Of a stretch of 48,233 nt of DNA, positions 8,278-16,570 are shown piece after piece. Every line of letters begins with the position of its first letter. The stretch's first letter is position 1. Source of the DNA: Deltaproteobacteria bacterium (GTDB lineage: Bacteria > Desulfobacterota > Desulfobacteria > Desulfobacterales > SURF-15); contig JAFDFZ010000058.1 in NCBI GenBank assembly GCA_019309565.1, forward strand, positions 1-48,233, in the 5' to 3' direction. The notes beneath the pieces are model-generated. The model made no database searches. It was not told the origin of the DNA and saw only the letters and a program-made list of their open reading frames with translations. The translations under genes were made by a program, and so were the position numbers.

Positions 8278-9825
8278 TCACTCCACCGGTATGCGAAGCC
8301 GAAAGGTAGCGCCATCGCCCGGTTTGCTTTCCACATCAACGGATCCCCCGTGTCTTTCCATAATCCCATAAACGGTAGACAAACCGAGTCCAACCCCGTA
8401 TCCTTCCTGCTTGGTGGTAAAGAAAGGTTCAAAGATATGGGGAAGATTTTTTGGAGGTATACCGGCCCCGGTGTCCTTCACTGAAATCATAACCTGTTTT
8501 TTAGAGGCGTCATAGGCTGCAGAGAGGTATAATTTCCCCCCCTCTGGCATGGCATCAATCGCATTGAATATGAGGTTGATCACGCATTGTTGCAACTGGT
8601 TGAAATCGCCGATGACAGGAGGAATATTCGGTTCGGTGTCAGAGATCAGCTGGATATTCTGTAACTGCAGTTTATGCTGGCTCAAAATTACACAACGCTC
8701 CAGCAGTTCGTCGATGCGAACCTGCCCGAACGATGGTGGTGATTTACGTGAAAAGGTCAGCAGGCTGGAAACGATTTTTGAGCAGCGATGGGTTTCATTC
8801 TCCATGAGTTTCAGGTAGTCCAAAAACTTTTTTCTTCGATCCTCTGACAGTTGACCGGTGCTGAGTATGCGGATCATCAATCGGATATAATTTAAAATAC
8901 CGGAAAGCGGATTGTTGATTTCGTGAACCATGCTGGCAGCAAGCTTTCCCAGCGACATCATCTTATCCTGATGAAGGATGCGCGCCTGATCCGAAACCTC
9001 CCGCTCAAGCTTTCTTATTTCTCGAAGGTCCCTGAAGAAAAAGACCAGTCCGCCGCCCTGGTCTTGATTCAACGGTGCGGTGGCGGAGACCTGAACCGGG
9101 ATTGTTTTATCGGAAGAACCCACCAATGTTGTCTCAAACAGCAGGAGCCTGTTTTTTCCACCATATCTTTCACCTGCTAGTTCTTGTTTGAGCCGATCCT
9201 TTTCGCCGGGAAGAAAGAACCGGTCAAGGGTCATTTTGTTTAGAACCTCCTGTTTGGAGTAGCCGAGCATCTGTTCCATACTTCTGTTGAAGATCACGAT
9301 CGTTTCGTTTTCGTCACAGCCCAGGATTCCATCCATCGAACTTTCGATGAGGTTTTTTTGAAAGGTGTATGTTTTTATCAATTCCTGAACGGTTTCTGCC
9401 TTTTCTCTTTCTAAAAGAGCGGTATAGTCCTTTAGCTGTTTTCTTGAGGTGTAACGCTCCTTTGCACGCTTCAGAGCTAGATGCAGTGTTTCATCGTTAA
9501 TGGGCTTGGTAATAAAATCCGATGCATCCAATTGTAGGGCTCGAATAGCCAGCGACATTTCACCAAAGGCGGTGGCAACGATAACTTCAATATCAGGATT
9601 ATGCTTTTTTATGGCTTCCAGCACCTGAATCCCATTCATCCCGGGCATCCGGATATCGGTAATGACAATCTGAGGGGATATTTCAACGGTTTTTTGGATT
9701 CCGCTCTCACCGTTGTGGGCTGTATGAACTTCATATCCGGCGTCTTCAAGGGCGATGGTCATAATATCCCGGATATCTTCCTCATCATCGATCAAGACCA
9801 CCTTCCAATCCTCTAAACCTGTCAT
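8278..9825 (-). CDS. REC-PAS-histidine kinase hybrid
   Basis: A 515-aa soluble signalling protein with no membrane segments. The N-terminal receiver domain (about 1-125) has the acidic pair DDEED and phosphoacceptor context VITDIRMPGMNG. A PAS domain (about 155-265) follows. The kinase core has H-box HEINNPLSG near residue 300, the N-box in INLIFNAIDAMPEGG, and glycine boxes DTGAGIPP and GVGLGLSTVYG. ATG at 9825 follows CGGAGGATTTACC. A REC domain in front of a kinase suggests that it works in a phosphorelay fed by another kinase. It is convergent with the sigma-54 activator, which has no receiver domain, so a direct pair is not shown. Input and target are unknown. Confidence 0.92.
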   Translation of the reverse strand: MTGLEDWKVVLIDDEEDIRDIMTIALEDAGYEVHTAHNGESGIQKTVEISPQIVITDIRMPGMNGIQVLEAIKKHNPDIEVIVATAFGEMSLAIRALQLDASDFITKPINDETLHLALKRAKERYTSRKQLKDYTALLEREKAETVQELIKTYTFQKNLIESSMDGILGCDENETIVIFNRSMEQMLGYSKQEVLNKMTLDRFFLPGEKDRLKQELAGERYGGKNRLLLFETTLVGSSDKTIPVQVSATAPLNQDQGGGLVFFFRDLREIRKLEREVSDQARILHQDKMMSLGKLAASMVHEINNPLSGILNYIRLMIRILSTGQLSEDRRKKFLDYLKLMENETHRCSKIVSSLLTFSRKSPPSFGQVRIDELLERCVILSQHKLQLQNIQLISDTEPNIPPVIGDFNQLQQCVINLIFNAIDAMPEGGKLYLSAAYDASKKQVMISVKDTGAGIPPKNLPHIFEPFFTTKQEGYGVGLGLSTVYGIMERHGGSVDVESKPGDGATFRLRIPVE

Positions 9826-10099
9826 GGTAAATCCTCCGAGTCGTTTTGCAACACCGGGGTTGATAAAAAAATCTTACCACCTGTTTCATATAAAATAAAT
9901 GAAGCCACATCGCAACGATTCCCTTATGACCATCACCCACGGCCGATGTAGTTTGATCCATGAGGGCCGATGCCCGCATGTTGAAGTATGTTGGCTGGCT
10001 TAAAGAGTTTGTGCGCCGTAAATCGGACACCTTAAGCGGTGGAGGACTTTATTAACAAGCGCAATTGAGGTACCTGCATTTCTTTGATATACTTATGAC

Positions 10100-10756
10100 G
10101 TGAAATTCAAATCCACTAGGCAAACCATCACCCAATGCAAGCGATGTGCCACCTGCTGCAACAAAGGGGGGCCTGCTCTGCATCTTGAAGATGCACATCT
10201 TGTTGTAAACGGAAAAATCCTTTTAAGAAATCTTTATACGATCCGTCCGGGTGAGCCTGATTTTGATAACATACAAAACCGTATCCGGCCGGCAGATTCA
10301 GACATCATCAAAATCAAAAGCAAAAAAAATTCACAGACCTGTGTGTTTCTTAATGAATCGAATCATGATTGCACAATATACGCTCAGCGTCCGGTTGAGT
10401 GTCGGGCCTTAAAATGCTGGGATACGCAGCAAATTGAACGCATCTATTGCATAAACCGCCTGACACGAAAAGATCTGCTGTCGGATTCAAAAGACCTGTG
10501 GAACCTGATCTGCGATCATCAAACTCGTTGTGATTACAGTAAAATACAAAAAATATTGACATTTCTATCCAACAGATCAGATGAGCGCAGGCTGAAAGAA
10601 CTTCACCGGATGATCCGCTACGACCAGCATCTTCGAAGCGTACTGGCAGAAAAGGGAGGGATGGATCGGGAACTGATGGATTTTCTTTTTGGGCTGCCCC
10701 TTTCACAAACCATCAAACGCTTCGCACATCAGGCTGTAAGGCAGCTGCTCATATAA
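10100..10756 (+). CDS. YkgJ-family cysteine cluster protein
   Basis: A 218-aa protein of the YkgJ (UPF0153-type) zinc/iron-binding family. The N-terminus has CKRCATCCNKGGPAL, and further cysteines follow in the order TCVFLNESNHDC, CTIYAQRPVECR and LKCWD, the usual spaced Cys pattern. The start is GTG at 10100, since a nearby ATG runs immediately into a stop. No ribosome site is evident. Metal binding is expected but no reaction is known for the family. It stands alone between the kinase and the DUF134 gene. A flanking 270-nt gap upstream (9826-10099) shows nothing I can call. Confidence 0.8.
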   Translation: MKFKSTRQTITQCKRCATCCNKGGPALHLEDAHLVVNGKILLRNLYTIRPGEPDFDNIQNRIRPADSDIIKIKSKKNSQTCVFLNESNHDCTIYAQRPVECRALKCWDTQQIERIYCINRLTRKDLLSDSKDLWNLICDHQTRCDYSKIQKILTFLSNRSDERRLKELHRMIRYDQHLRSVLAEKGGMDRELMDFLFGLPLSQTIKRFAHQAVRQLLI

Positions 10757-10848
10757 GCATCAAACGGCATGAATCCATTGGCACAAGAAGCAATTTGTTG
10801 TCGGACGCTTTCACGTTCAATTACGGTCTTATGACTATAAAAATACCC

Positions 10849-10889
10849 TTGACAATTCGATTATTAATTAATATTATGAGCATAAGCTC
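10849..10889 (+). promoter_or_regulatory. sigma-70 promoter with overlapping inverted repeats
   Basis: TTGACA (10849-10854) and TATTAT (10872-10877) are separated by exactly 17 nt. Overlapping the -10 box and presumed start are two small inverted repeats: TTATG-AG-CATAA and GAGC-ATAA-GCTC. Their position suits an operator, perhaps for the DUF134 protein encoded next. Confidence 0.75.
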
Positions 10890-10906
10890 CAAACAGAGAG
10901 GATGAT

Positions 10907-11245
10907 ATGCCAAGACCAAGAAAAGCAAGGCTGGTTCAAGGACGCCCCATTGTCAATGCCTTTGTACCAGACATCATGCCTCCTTGGGGGCAAGAGGAAA
11001 CCTATTTGCCCTTAGAGGGGCTTGAGGCAATCCGGCTCAGCGATTTGAACGGGCTGGATCAGGAGACGGCATCCCGCATGATGAATGTCTCCAGGCAGAC
11101 ATTTGGAAGAGTTTTGGCCGAGGCAAGGGCTGTTGTGGCCGATGCCTTGGTGAACGGGAAAGTCCTTAGAATCCAGGGCGGCCATTATGAAATGCCACCC
11201 TGGGGCAGAGCAAGACACCGCCGTGGATGGCGCGGCGGATTTTAA
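10907..11245 (+). CDS. DUF134 family helix-turn-helix protein
   Basis: A 112-aa protein with the DUF134 signature: MPRPRKARLV at the N-terminus, LEGLEAIRLSDLNGLDQETAS in the middle, and a helix-turn-helix MNVSRQTFGRVLAEAR. Such proteins are predicted DNA binders often found beside NifX/MinD-type genes. GAGAGGATGAT precedes the ATG. It reads toward the DUF5320-like gene with a 23-nt gap and probably shares its transcript. The C-terminus is rich in Arg, Trp and Gly. Regulation of the neighbouring ORP-like genes, or of itself through the inverted repeats at its promoter, is inference. Confidence 0.88.
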   Translation: MPRPRKARLVQGRPIVNAFVPDIMPPWGQEETYLPLEGLEAIRLSDLNGLDQETASRMMNVSRQTFGRVLAEARAVVADALVNGKVLRIQGGHYEMPPWGRARHRRGWRGGF

Positions 11246-11268
11246 AGAAAAGAAAGGAGGTGTTAGAT

Positions 11269-11643
11269 ATGCCTGGACTCGATGGTACTGGGCCCCTGGG
11301 TGCAGGCCCCATGACCGGAGGCGGTTTTGGGCTGTGCAACCCTTACGGGCGAACATATGGATGGTGGCCAGCATTCAGATTCGGTCGAGGGTTCAGAAGA
11401 GGTTTCGGTCCGGGTCGTGGCCGCGGCCGGTGGTTTGGTAGAGGAATTGGCTGGCGCAGCCTTTATCCTGCTGGCTGGTTTGGCGCTCCATACGCTGCTT
11501 TTTATGGGGCCCCATATCCCTATGCTCCACGCCCGGAGGATGAACTCAACATGCTCAAAGAAGAAGCAGATATGGTCCGAAACGAACTTGAGGCCATCAA
11601 CAAGCGAATCGAAGAGCTTGAATCCAAAACCTCTCAGTCATAA
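11269..11643 (+). CDS. DUF5320-like Gly/Arg/Tyr-rich protein with C-terminal coiled coil
   Basis: A 124-aa protein beginning MPGLDGTGPLGAGPMTGGG, which is the typical DUF5320 start. It continues with a low-complexity middle rich in Gly, Arg, Tyr, Pro and Trp, and ends in a predicted coiled coil (about 90-122, heptad-like ELEAINKRIEELE). AAAGGAGGTGTTAGAT precedes ATG 11269; the frame is open further upstream but that start lies inside the DUF134 gene. Function is unknown. Such proteins accompany MinD/NifX ATPase clusters in anaerobes, which fits the neighbourhood. The G-rich N-terminus is shared with the small zinc protein at 11979-12209. Confidence 0.8.
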   Translation: MPGLDGTGPLGAGPMTGGGFGLCNPYGRTYGWWPAFRFGRGFRRGFGPGRGRGRWFGRGIGWRSLYPAGWFGAPYAAFYGAPYPYAPRPEDELNMLKEEADMVRNELEAINKRIEELESKTSQS

Positions 11644-11656
11644 CTAGATGCATCCC

Positions 11657-11706
11657 TTCCGGTTCTCCGGTTTTCGGTCGATACTGATCATCCCGGAGGA
11701 CCGGAA
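11657..11706 (+). terminator. strong hairpin after DUF5320-like gene
   Basis: TTCCGGTTCTCCGG (11657-11670) pairs with CCGGAGGACCGGAA (11693-11706) with a single G-T wobble. It starts 14 nt after the stop codon. No U-run follows, so it may be a processing or stability hairpin, or a factor-assisted terminator. Confidence 0.5.
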
Positions 11707-11720
11707 AAACATCCGTAAAT

Positions 11721-11978
11721 TTAAGATACATCCTCCTTACCTGTATCTTAAGTTTCGCATCCCTAATCCTATGAAAATCCTTATAATGACGGCGTCGAAT
11801 GAAATTTTAAATCATTATGGCTGACCTCGATATTTTCTATTGGATGACCTCTTAAGCGCTTTGATGTCATTAGTTGAGTTGGCGGTCAGTTTTTCTTTCA
11901 CACGCAGTAAAATCGCGAAATGAACCACCAGCTACGAAGGCGTGCACCGTTTAAACGGTTTGTCATGGGAAACCCGGA
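11721..11978. other. gene-free stretch with hairpin and repeat end
   Basis: It contains a 10-bp perfect inverted repeat (TTAAGATACA at 11721-11730, TGTATCTTAA at 11742-11751, 11-nt loop) joined to one end of the AAGTTTCGCA repeat family at 11748-11811. From 11812 to 11978 I see no gene. Confidence 0.6.
11748..11811 (-). repeat. AAGTTTCGCA-family repeat, one end
   Basis: The reverse complement aligns over about 60 bp with the right arm of the element ending at 44347. Shared blocks include TTTCATTCGACGCC, TATAAGG, TTTCATA and TGCGAAACTTAA. Only one arm is visible here. Confidence 0.8.
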
Positions 11979-12209
11979 TCAACCGCGCGTCATGGGTTTT
12001 CCGCATTTAGGGCATTGCTGCTGATGACAGGGGACACCTAGTTGGTGAGTCATCCTTTCTCCGCATGCCGGGCACACACAAACGCCGCTGGGCCCGGCTC
12101 CAAAACCACCACCTTGGCCTTGTCTCTGGCCGCCCCGGTCTCTTCCCATTCCCCTGCCTGTTCCTCTTGGGCCCTGTCCTTTAGGTCCTGTCCCATCTCC
12201 CCTTGGCAT
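11979..12209 (-). CDS. small zinc-ribbon protein with G/R/Q-rich N-terminus
   Basis: A 76-aa protein. The first half is Gly-, Arg- and Gln-rich (MPRGDGTGPKGQGPRGTGRG), like DUF5320 proteins. The second half has two CxxC pairs, CPAC and CPKC, expected to hold one zinc ion. AAAGGAGGAAAAGACG precedes the ATG, which is excellent support for translation. It is the first of several small metal-binding proteins in the ORP-like region and is 87 nt from the FmdB-type gene. The function is unknown; a metallochaperone or adaptor role is a guess from context. Confidence 0.8.
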   Translation of the reverse strand: MPRGDGTGPKGQGPRGTGRGMGRDRGGQRQGQGGGFGAGPSGVCVCPACGERMTHQLGVPCHQQQCPKCGKPMTRG

Positions 12210-12296
12210 CGTCTTTTCCTCCTTTGCGGATTTGCAAGCTTTATCAAAACCAAAATTACATCTTTTATCGCCGGCACGATTCGCCTTGCCGGATCG

Positions 12297-12539
12297 CTAT
12301 CCTCTCCTGCAGGCGCCGGAACTTGAGCAGGGTGGCGTTTCGCAGCGTTCTTCACGACCACAACAGGTATGACCCGGCATCTGCCTGGATGAGTTCAATG
12401 TGAAAGACGCAACGGAAAGGATTCTGTTCATATCCGTGCTGCCGCAATTCTTACAGCGGATGGGTTCCCTGTGCCCAACGCCGATAAGATATTCGGATAC
12501 ACTGTTGCATACCTTACAGCGATATTCATAAATGGGCAT
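12297..12539 (-). CDS. FmdB-type zinc-ribbon protein
   Basis: An 80-aa protein starting MPIYEYRCKVCN, the hallmark of the FmdB/CxxC_CxxC_SSSS family. A second pair CKNC lies about 20 residues later. A Cys-rich tail (HTCCGREERCETPPC) is unusual and could bind extra metal. AAGGAGGATAAG precedes the ATG. Members are often called regulatory proteins, but the role is not established. It lies downstream of the two MinD-type ATPases on the same strand. Confidence 0.88.
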   Translation of the reverse strand: MPIYEYRCKVCNSVSEYLIGVGHREPIRCKNCGSTDMNRILSVASFTLNSSRQMPGHTCCGREERCETPPCSSSGACRRG

Positions 12540-12623
12540 CTTATCCTCCTTCTTTCCTTATGTCAAGCCGCTTTCTCCTTCTGTCCAGCCTGAAGTTTAC
12601 AGCCGGATGCATGCATCGAATCG

Positions 12624-13490
12624 CTAAATGCCTAACCTTTCTGCCACCCTTTCCCACAGTGCTCTCACCGCCCGAGCTGCCTGAGATCGGGCGTCATATT
12701 CGAAAATGTTCTTGCCTTCGACCATGGCCCTGGTAAAGACAGGGTCAAAAGGAATCCTGCCAACAACGGCCACATCTTTTTTTCTGGCAAATGCCTCGAT
12801 GGCTTCTCCCTGATTTGGGTTTAGATCAAATTTGTTCACACAGACCATGGCGGGCACTCGGAAAAATGCTGCCAGATCTGAAACCCGCTCCATGTCATGT
12901 CTGCCGGACACCGTTGGTTCAGCCACGATCAATACGGCCGTTGCCCCGCCGATGGAAGCAATTACCGGACAGCCTATCCCCGGGGGCCCATCGGTCAACA
13001 GCAGATCAAGGCCGTTTTTTTCTGCAAGCTTTTTACCTTCCTGCCGAATTAATGCAACCAGTTTGCCCGAGTTTTCCTCCGCAATCCCCAATCGGGCATG
13101 TGCCATGGGCCCGAAGCGGGTTTTTGAAAGATACCACCGCCCACACGTATTCTCTGGAAATTCGACGGCATCTTCGGGACAGAAGTAAAAACAAACCCCG
13201 CATCCTTCACATGCAATAGGGTCTACAGCAAAATCCTCACTGATGGCCTCAAACCGACACAGCTCTCTGCACAACCCACACCAAGTGCATCTATTAGGAT
13301 CGATACGAGCCTTGCGGCCGGATTTGAAATCATGTCGTTCCTCAATTTTTGGATCCATAATCAGGTGAAGATCGGCAGCATCCACATCTGCGTCACAAAG
13401 CGCTTTGTTTTCTGCAAGCGAGGCAAAGCCTGCCACCAGGCTGGTCTTTCCGGTTCCTCCCTTTCCACTGATGATCACCAGCTCCTTCAT
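12624..13490 (-). CDS. Ferredoxin-containing MinD/ParA-type ATPase (ORP-complex-like)
   Basis: A 288-aa P-loop ATPase. The deviant Walker A, SGKGGTGKTS, is at residues 8-17. A two-cluster ferredoxin insert follows with CTWCGLCRELCRFEA and CEGCGVCFYFCPEDA near 70-115. The switch motif DGPPGIGCPV lies near 168. The protein resembles its upstream neighbour (13494-14342), with only a 3-nt gap, so the pair is a tandem duplication cotranscribed. In Desulfovibrio vulgaris, two such ATPases (DVU2103/DVU2104, from memory) belong to the orange-protein complex linked to cell division. The order here supports the same complex. An alternative is iron-sulfur or metal-cofactor insertion, as for other Nbp35/MinD proteins. 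Confidence 0.9.
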   Translation of the reverse strand: MKELVIISGKGGTGKTSLVAGFASLAENKALCDADVDAADLHLIMDPKIEERHDFKSGRKARIDPNRCTWCGLCRELCRFEAISEDFAVDPIACEGCGVCFYFCPEDAVEFPENTCGRWYLSKTRFGPMAHARLGIAEENSGKLVALIRQEGKKLAEKNGLDLLLTDGPPGIGCPVIASIGGATAVLIVAEPTVSGRHDMERVSDLAAFFRVPAMVCVNKFDLNPNQGEAIEAFARKKDVAVVGRIPFDPVFTRAMVEGKNIFEYDARSQAARAVRALWERVAERLGI

Positions 13491-13493
13491 TGA

Positions 13494-14342
13494 CTATTTT
13501 GCCTTTTGATTAACTATTTCTTTGATCCTATCATAAAGCTTCTTGAATTCTTCTTTCCACCGAGGCAGCGCTTCGATTATCATCTCCCCTCTTGAATAGG
13601 CTTCGGCAATGCGTCGATCAAAAGGGATCTCCATCAGCACAGGTAACCTCTCATCTTTCGCATACCGGATTACCCGGTCATCTCCCACATCCGAGCGGTT
13701 GATTACCAGAGCGCAGGGAATATCCAGTATCCGAACAGCGCCTATGGCCAGCTTAAGATCATGCAATCCAAAGGGGGTAGGCTCTGTTACAAGCAGCACA
13801 AAATCCGCGTTTTTCATGGAAACAATAACAGGACACGACGTCCCCGGCGGTGCATCGATGAGAGTCACCGCACCGGAGCGCGCATACTCGCGCACCTTTC
13901 GGATAAGTGGAGGAGACATGGCTTCTCCGACCCGCAGCCGGCCGTGAACAAATTCGATTCTGTTTCGATGGCCTTTTTCGATCGTACCCAGTTCCCGTTT
14001 TGTTTCAAAAATCGCCTTTTCCGGGCATACCTGAATGCACCCTCCGCAGCCGTGACAGAGTTCAGGAAACGGTAAAACGGTTTCTGCAACCACTGCAATC
14101 GCCTTAAATTGACAGATTTCTGCGCATTTCCCGCAAAGGCTGCATTTTTTCATATCGACTTCCGGAACGGGCATAAAAACCTTCCGGGTTTCCTCGAAGA
14201 TCGGCCGGATAAAAAGATGAGCATTGGGTTCTTCCACATCACAGTCTAATAATTGAACCTCTTTTTCAATAGCCGCTGCCAGGTTCACGGCTACTGTCGT
14301 CTTTCCGGTTCCTCCCTTTCCGCTGGCTATACTGATGATCAT
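13494..14342 (-). CDS. Ferredoxin-containing MinD/ParA-type ATPase (ORP-complex-like)
   Basis: A 282-aa paralogue of the following gene. Walker A ASGKGGTGKTT lies at the N-terminus, with ferredoxin motifs CSLCGKCAEICQFKA and CHGCGGCIQVCPEKA, and the switch sequence DAPPGTSCPV. I use ATG 14342, immediately before IISIASGKGG; an upstream TTG adds six residues without a better ribosome site. The two proteins probably form a heterodimer, as inferred for the ORP complex. A copy of the AAGTTTCGCA repeat lies between this gene and the Mrp fusion upstream, so the operon may be interrupted there. Confidence 0.9.
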   Translation of the reverse strand: MIISIASGKGGTGKTTVAVNLAAAIEKEVQLLDCDVEEPNAHLFIRPIFEETRKVFMPVPEVDMKKCSLCGKCAEICQFKAIAVVAETVLPFPELCHGCGGCIQVCPEKAIFETKRELGTIEKGHRNRIEFVHGRLRVGEAMSPPLIRKVREYARSGAVTLIDAPPGTSCPVIVSMKNADFVLLVTEPTPFGLHDLKLAIGAVRILDIPCALVINRSDVGDDRVIRYAKDERLPVLMEIPFDRRIAEAYSRGEMIIEALPRWKEEFKKLYDRIKEIVNQKAK

Positions 14343-14385
14343 GGATGCAGTTCCATACAATAGTTAGCTTAAGCCATAACCAAAG

Positions 14386-14448
14386 ATTTCATTCGACGCC
14401 ATCATATATGGCTTTTCAAAAGATCAGGGCTGCGAAACTGGAGTTACG
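14386..14448 (+). repeat. AAGTTTCGCA-family repeat, one end
   Basis: About 60 bp align with the right arm at 44286-44350: TTTCATTCGACGCCATC, TATA, GGC, TTTCA, GGG, TGCGAAACT and TTACG are shared in order. It occupies the gap between the MinD-type gene and the Mrp-NifX fusion, ending five bases before the fusion's stop codon. Confidence 0.78.
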
Positions 14449-14452
14449 ATTT

Positions 14453-15694
14453 TCAATGATCGCAAACGTTTGCTCCTGTAATAAGACGGCCTTCAAGATA
14501 CTGGTGCACCAGGGATTCGGGTTCATCTATCGGAGCGCCTGTGATCACCTCTATACCCTTTTCTTCAAACAACTGCTGGGCCCTGCTGCCCATACCGCCC
14601 GCAATCACAATACGGGCCCCCATCTGCTGAAGCCATCTGGGCAACACACCAGGTTCATGGGGTGGCGGAGTGTGAAGGGTCTTTCCGATAATCTTTCCGT
14701 TTTCGGTTTCAATAAGCGCAAAATTTTCACAGTGCCCGAAATGAGAGCAAAGCTTTCCGTCGGCGATGGGAATGGCAAAAACAACCTTTCCATTCCGATC
14801 GATGCCCTTTGGTTCTTGGACTATTCTCTTTGAGACAGTTATATTTGTGGTCATCATCTGAATGATGGTATCGACCATTTTCTGAAATTCATTATTAAAC
14901 GCACTGCTGCTATCTATCATCTTCTCCAAAGTGCCGCCGTCAGCTTGATCCACCACCTCTGGTTCGATGGGCAGGCTTGCCAGCAGTGGTATGTTCTCTT
15001 TTTTTGCCGTAAGCAGACCGCCGCCCTTTTTAAAAAGATCGATTCGCTTCCCACAACAGGGGCATATCAGACCGCTCATGTTTTCCACCAGTCCCAGTAT
15101 CCGCATGTGAACCTGGCGGCAAAAATTTATGGATTTTCTTACATCTGCCAGGGAAATCTCCTGGGGGGTTGTCACAATGATCGCCGTTGCATCCGGTATG
15201 GTCTGAGCGACGGTCAGGGGTTCATCCCCTGTTCCAGGGGGCGAATCAATAATAAGATAGTCAAGATCGGACCACTCGATGTCCGCAATAAACTGCCGAA
15301 TCACACCGATTTTAACAGGCCCTCTCCAGATAGTGGCCAGGTCTTTATTTTCACCCATAAGGGATTCAATGGAGATAACCTCAAGATTTGGCATGAAACG
15401 AATCGGAAGCGCTTTGCCCACTTTCTGAGCAGGCAGTATATTGCCCCTCAACCCTAAAAGTCTTGGTATGCTGGGGCCGTGCAAATCCACGTCCATAAGC
15501 CCCACCCTGTACCCTTTTTTAGCAAGATATACAGACAGGTAAGCCGCAATGCTGCTTTTGCCAACGCCTCCTTTGCCGCTCATGACAAGGATCTTGTTTT
15601 TAATATGAGCCAGGCGATCTCGAATTGCAGCATCCTGCTTCTGTCGCTCAAGATCCTTGTGTTGCTTGTCTGAACAATGTCCTTCATTTTTCAT
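14453..15694 (-). CDS. Mrp/Nbp35 ATPase fused to NifX/ORP-type domain
   Basis: A 413-aa fusion. The N-terminal Mrp/ApbC/Nbp35 ATPase has Walker A MSGKGGVGKSS near residue 40, switch DSPPGTGDEPLT, and the CxxC cluster-bridging pair in ICPCCGKR. The C-terminal 110 residues are a NifX/dinitrogenase cofactor-type domain (FAIPIADGKLCSHFGHCENF, HTPPPHEPGVLP). I use ATG 15694, with AGGAGGT 11 nt upstream. The tail is nearly the same as the free-standing protein at 27615-27956. In D. vulgaris the matching fusion is, from memory, DVU2109 of the orange-protein complex. The protein probably assembles or holds a metal cluster and hands it to the NifX/ORP partner encoded upstream. Confidence 0.93.
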   Translation of the reverse strand: MKNEGHCSDKQHKDLERQKQDAAIRDRLAHIKNKILVMSGKGGVGKSSIAAYLSVYLAKKGYRVGLMDVDLHGPSIPRLLGLRGNILPAQKVGKALPIRFMPNLEVISIESLMGENKDLATIWRGPVKIGVIRQFIADIEWSDLDYLIIDSPPGTGDEPLTVAQTIPDATAIIVTTPQEISLADVRKSINFCRQVHMRILGLVENMSGLICPCCGKRIDLFKKGGGLLTAKKENIPLLASLPIEPEVVDQADGGTLEKMIDSSSAFNNEFQKMVDTIIQMMTTNITVSKRIVQEPKGIDRNGKVVFAIPIADGKLCSHFGHCENFALIETENGKIIGKTLHTPPPHEPGVLPRWLQQMGARIVIAGGMGSRAQQLFEEKGIEVITGAPIDEPESLVHQYLEGRLITGANVCDH

Positions 15695-15818
15695 GTGGTG
15701 CTTTGACCTCCTCATTTTTTTAAACATTTATCATACATTAAAAATAATGCATCTCCCACGTTTCTGACAAGCTCCAGGCGATGCACTCTAAAGAAAACGT
15801 GACGGATGTCTATTTCCC

Positions 15819-16181
15819 TTAAGAACCGAAATGGGGCGGAACATTTGGTTCTGCAGAAAATTTCAGTTCCCCTTTTTTGAATTTTTCAATTGCCTCCCGT
15901 ACAGTTCCATCCTGCCCGAGGATGACCTTGATCCCGGCGGCCGAAAGGGTGCGCATCGCATTCGGCCCGCAGTTACCTGTAATGACAACCTCAGTGCCTT
16001 TGGAACTGATGAACTGGGCGGATTGAATTCCAGCACCTCCGCCAAGGGTACGGCTGTCATTGGGAAAAACCTCAAAACTCATATCCTCAGTATCCACAAT
16101 CAAAAAGACGGCACATCTCCCAAAACGAGGGTCGACAGCCGCTTCCAAATCTTTTCCAGCGGCACTAACGGCAATCTTCAT
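15819..16181 (-). CDS. Orange-protein/NifX-like metal-cluster-binding protein
   Basis: A 120-aa protein starting MKIAVSAAGKDLEAAVDPRF, as ORP and NifX/NifB C-terminal domains do. GRCAVFLIVD, GGGAGIQSAQ and GNCGPNAMRTL are the family's conserved blocks. AAAGGAGGAATATTGCACC precedes ATG 16181; an upstream in-frame start would place the ribosome site inside the gene. ORP of D. gigas binds a Mo-Cu-sulfide cluster without covalent attachment; binding here is inferred. It lies directly upstream of the Mrp fusion and overlaps the next upstream NifX-like gene by 17 nt, which indicates coupling. Confidence 0.88.
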   Translation of the reverse strand: MKIAVSAAGKDLEAAVDPRFGRCAVFLIVDTEDMSFEVFPNDSRTLGGGAGIQSAQFISSKGTEVVITGNCGPNAMRTLSAAGIKVILGQDGTVREAIEKFKKGELKFSAEPNVPPHFGS

Positions 16182-16539
16182 GGTGCAATATTCCTCCTTT
16201 TGCTCTTCCATCCGGGAGTTGAAATTTTGGGCTTGAAAGCGTATCGTTCAGGTACGCGTCCAGTACCTGTGTAATATCTCCTGTCACAGACGAGATCACG
16301 TGGATACCCAGGGATCGAACCATGTTTTCAAGCTCTTTGGAAATCGCCCCGCAAATCAAGACTTTTACTCCCAGGGTCGAAAGCTTTGCCAGTTGCGACA
16401 AAGACGGCAAGTCGGGATTTATCCGATAATACCGTTTGCGGGTGACAACTCTGTTTTCTATACTAGCAATAAGAACCCGATGGGCAAAATCGAACACCGG
16501 TGAAACCCGATTCTTCCATACAGGCAGTGCTACTTCCAT
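16165..16539 (-). CDS. Second NifX/dinitrogenase-cofactor-type protein
   Basis: A 124-aa member of the same fold: MEVALPVWKNRVSPVFDFAHR at the start, then VKVLICGAISKELENM and GIHVISSVTGDITQVLDAY. Its C-terminal HHEDCR could bind metal. AAAGGA lies 10 nt before the ATG. It overlaps the ORP-like gene by 17 nt and is the first gene of the minus-strand ORP-like operon, behind a sigma-54-like element. It differs enough from the ORP-like neighbour to be a distinct subunit rather than a recent duplicate. Confidence 0.85.
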   Translation of the reverse strand: MEVALPVWKNRVSPVFDFAHRVLIASIENRVVTRKRYYRINPDLPSLSQLAKLSTLGVKVLICGAISKELENMVRSLGIHVISSVTGDITQVLDAYLNDTLSSPKFQLPDGRAKGGILHHEDCR

Positions 16540-16570
16540 ATGAAACGTTTCCTTTCCGATTGAACATTAA

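Noticed and set aside
10350..10706. Open frame of 118 aa on the minus strand
   Set aside because: It is a shadow of the YkgJ gene in another frame, with no family features.
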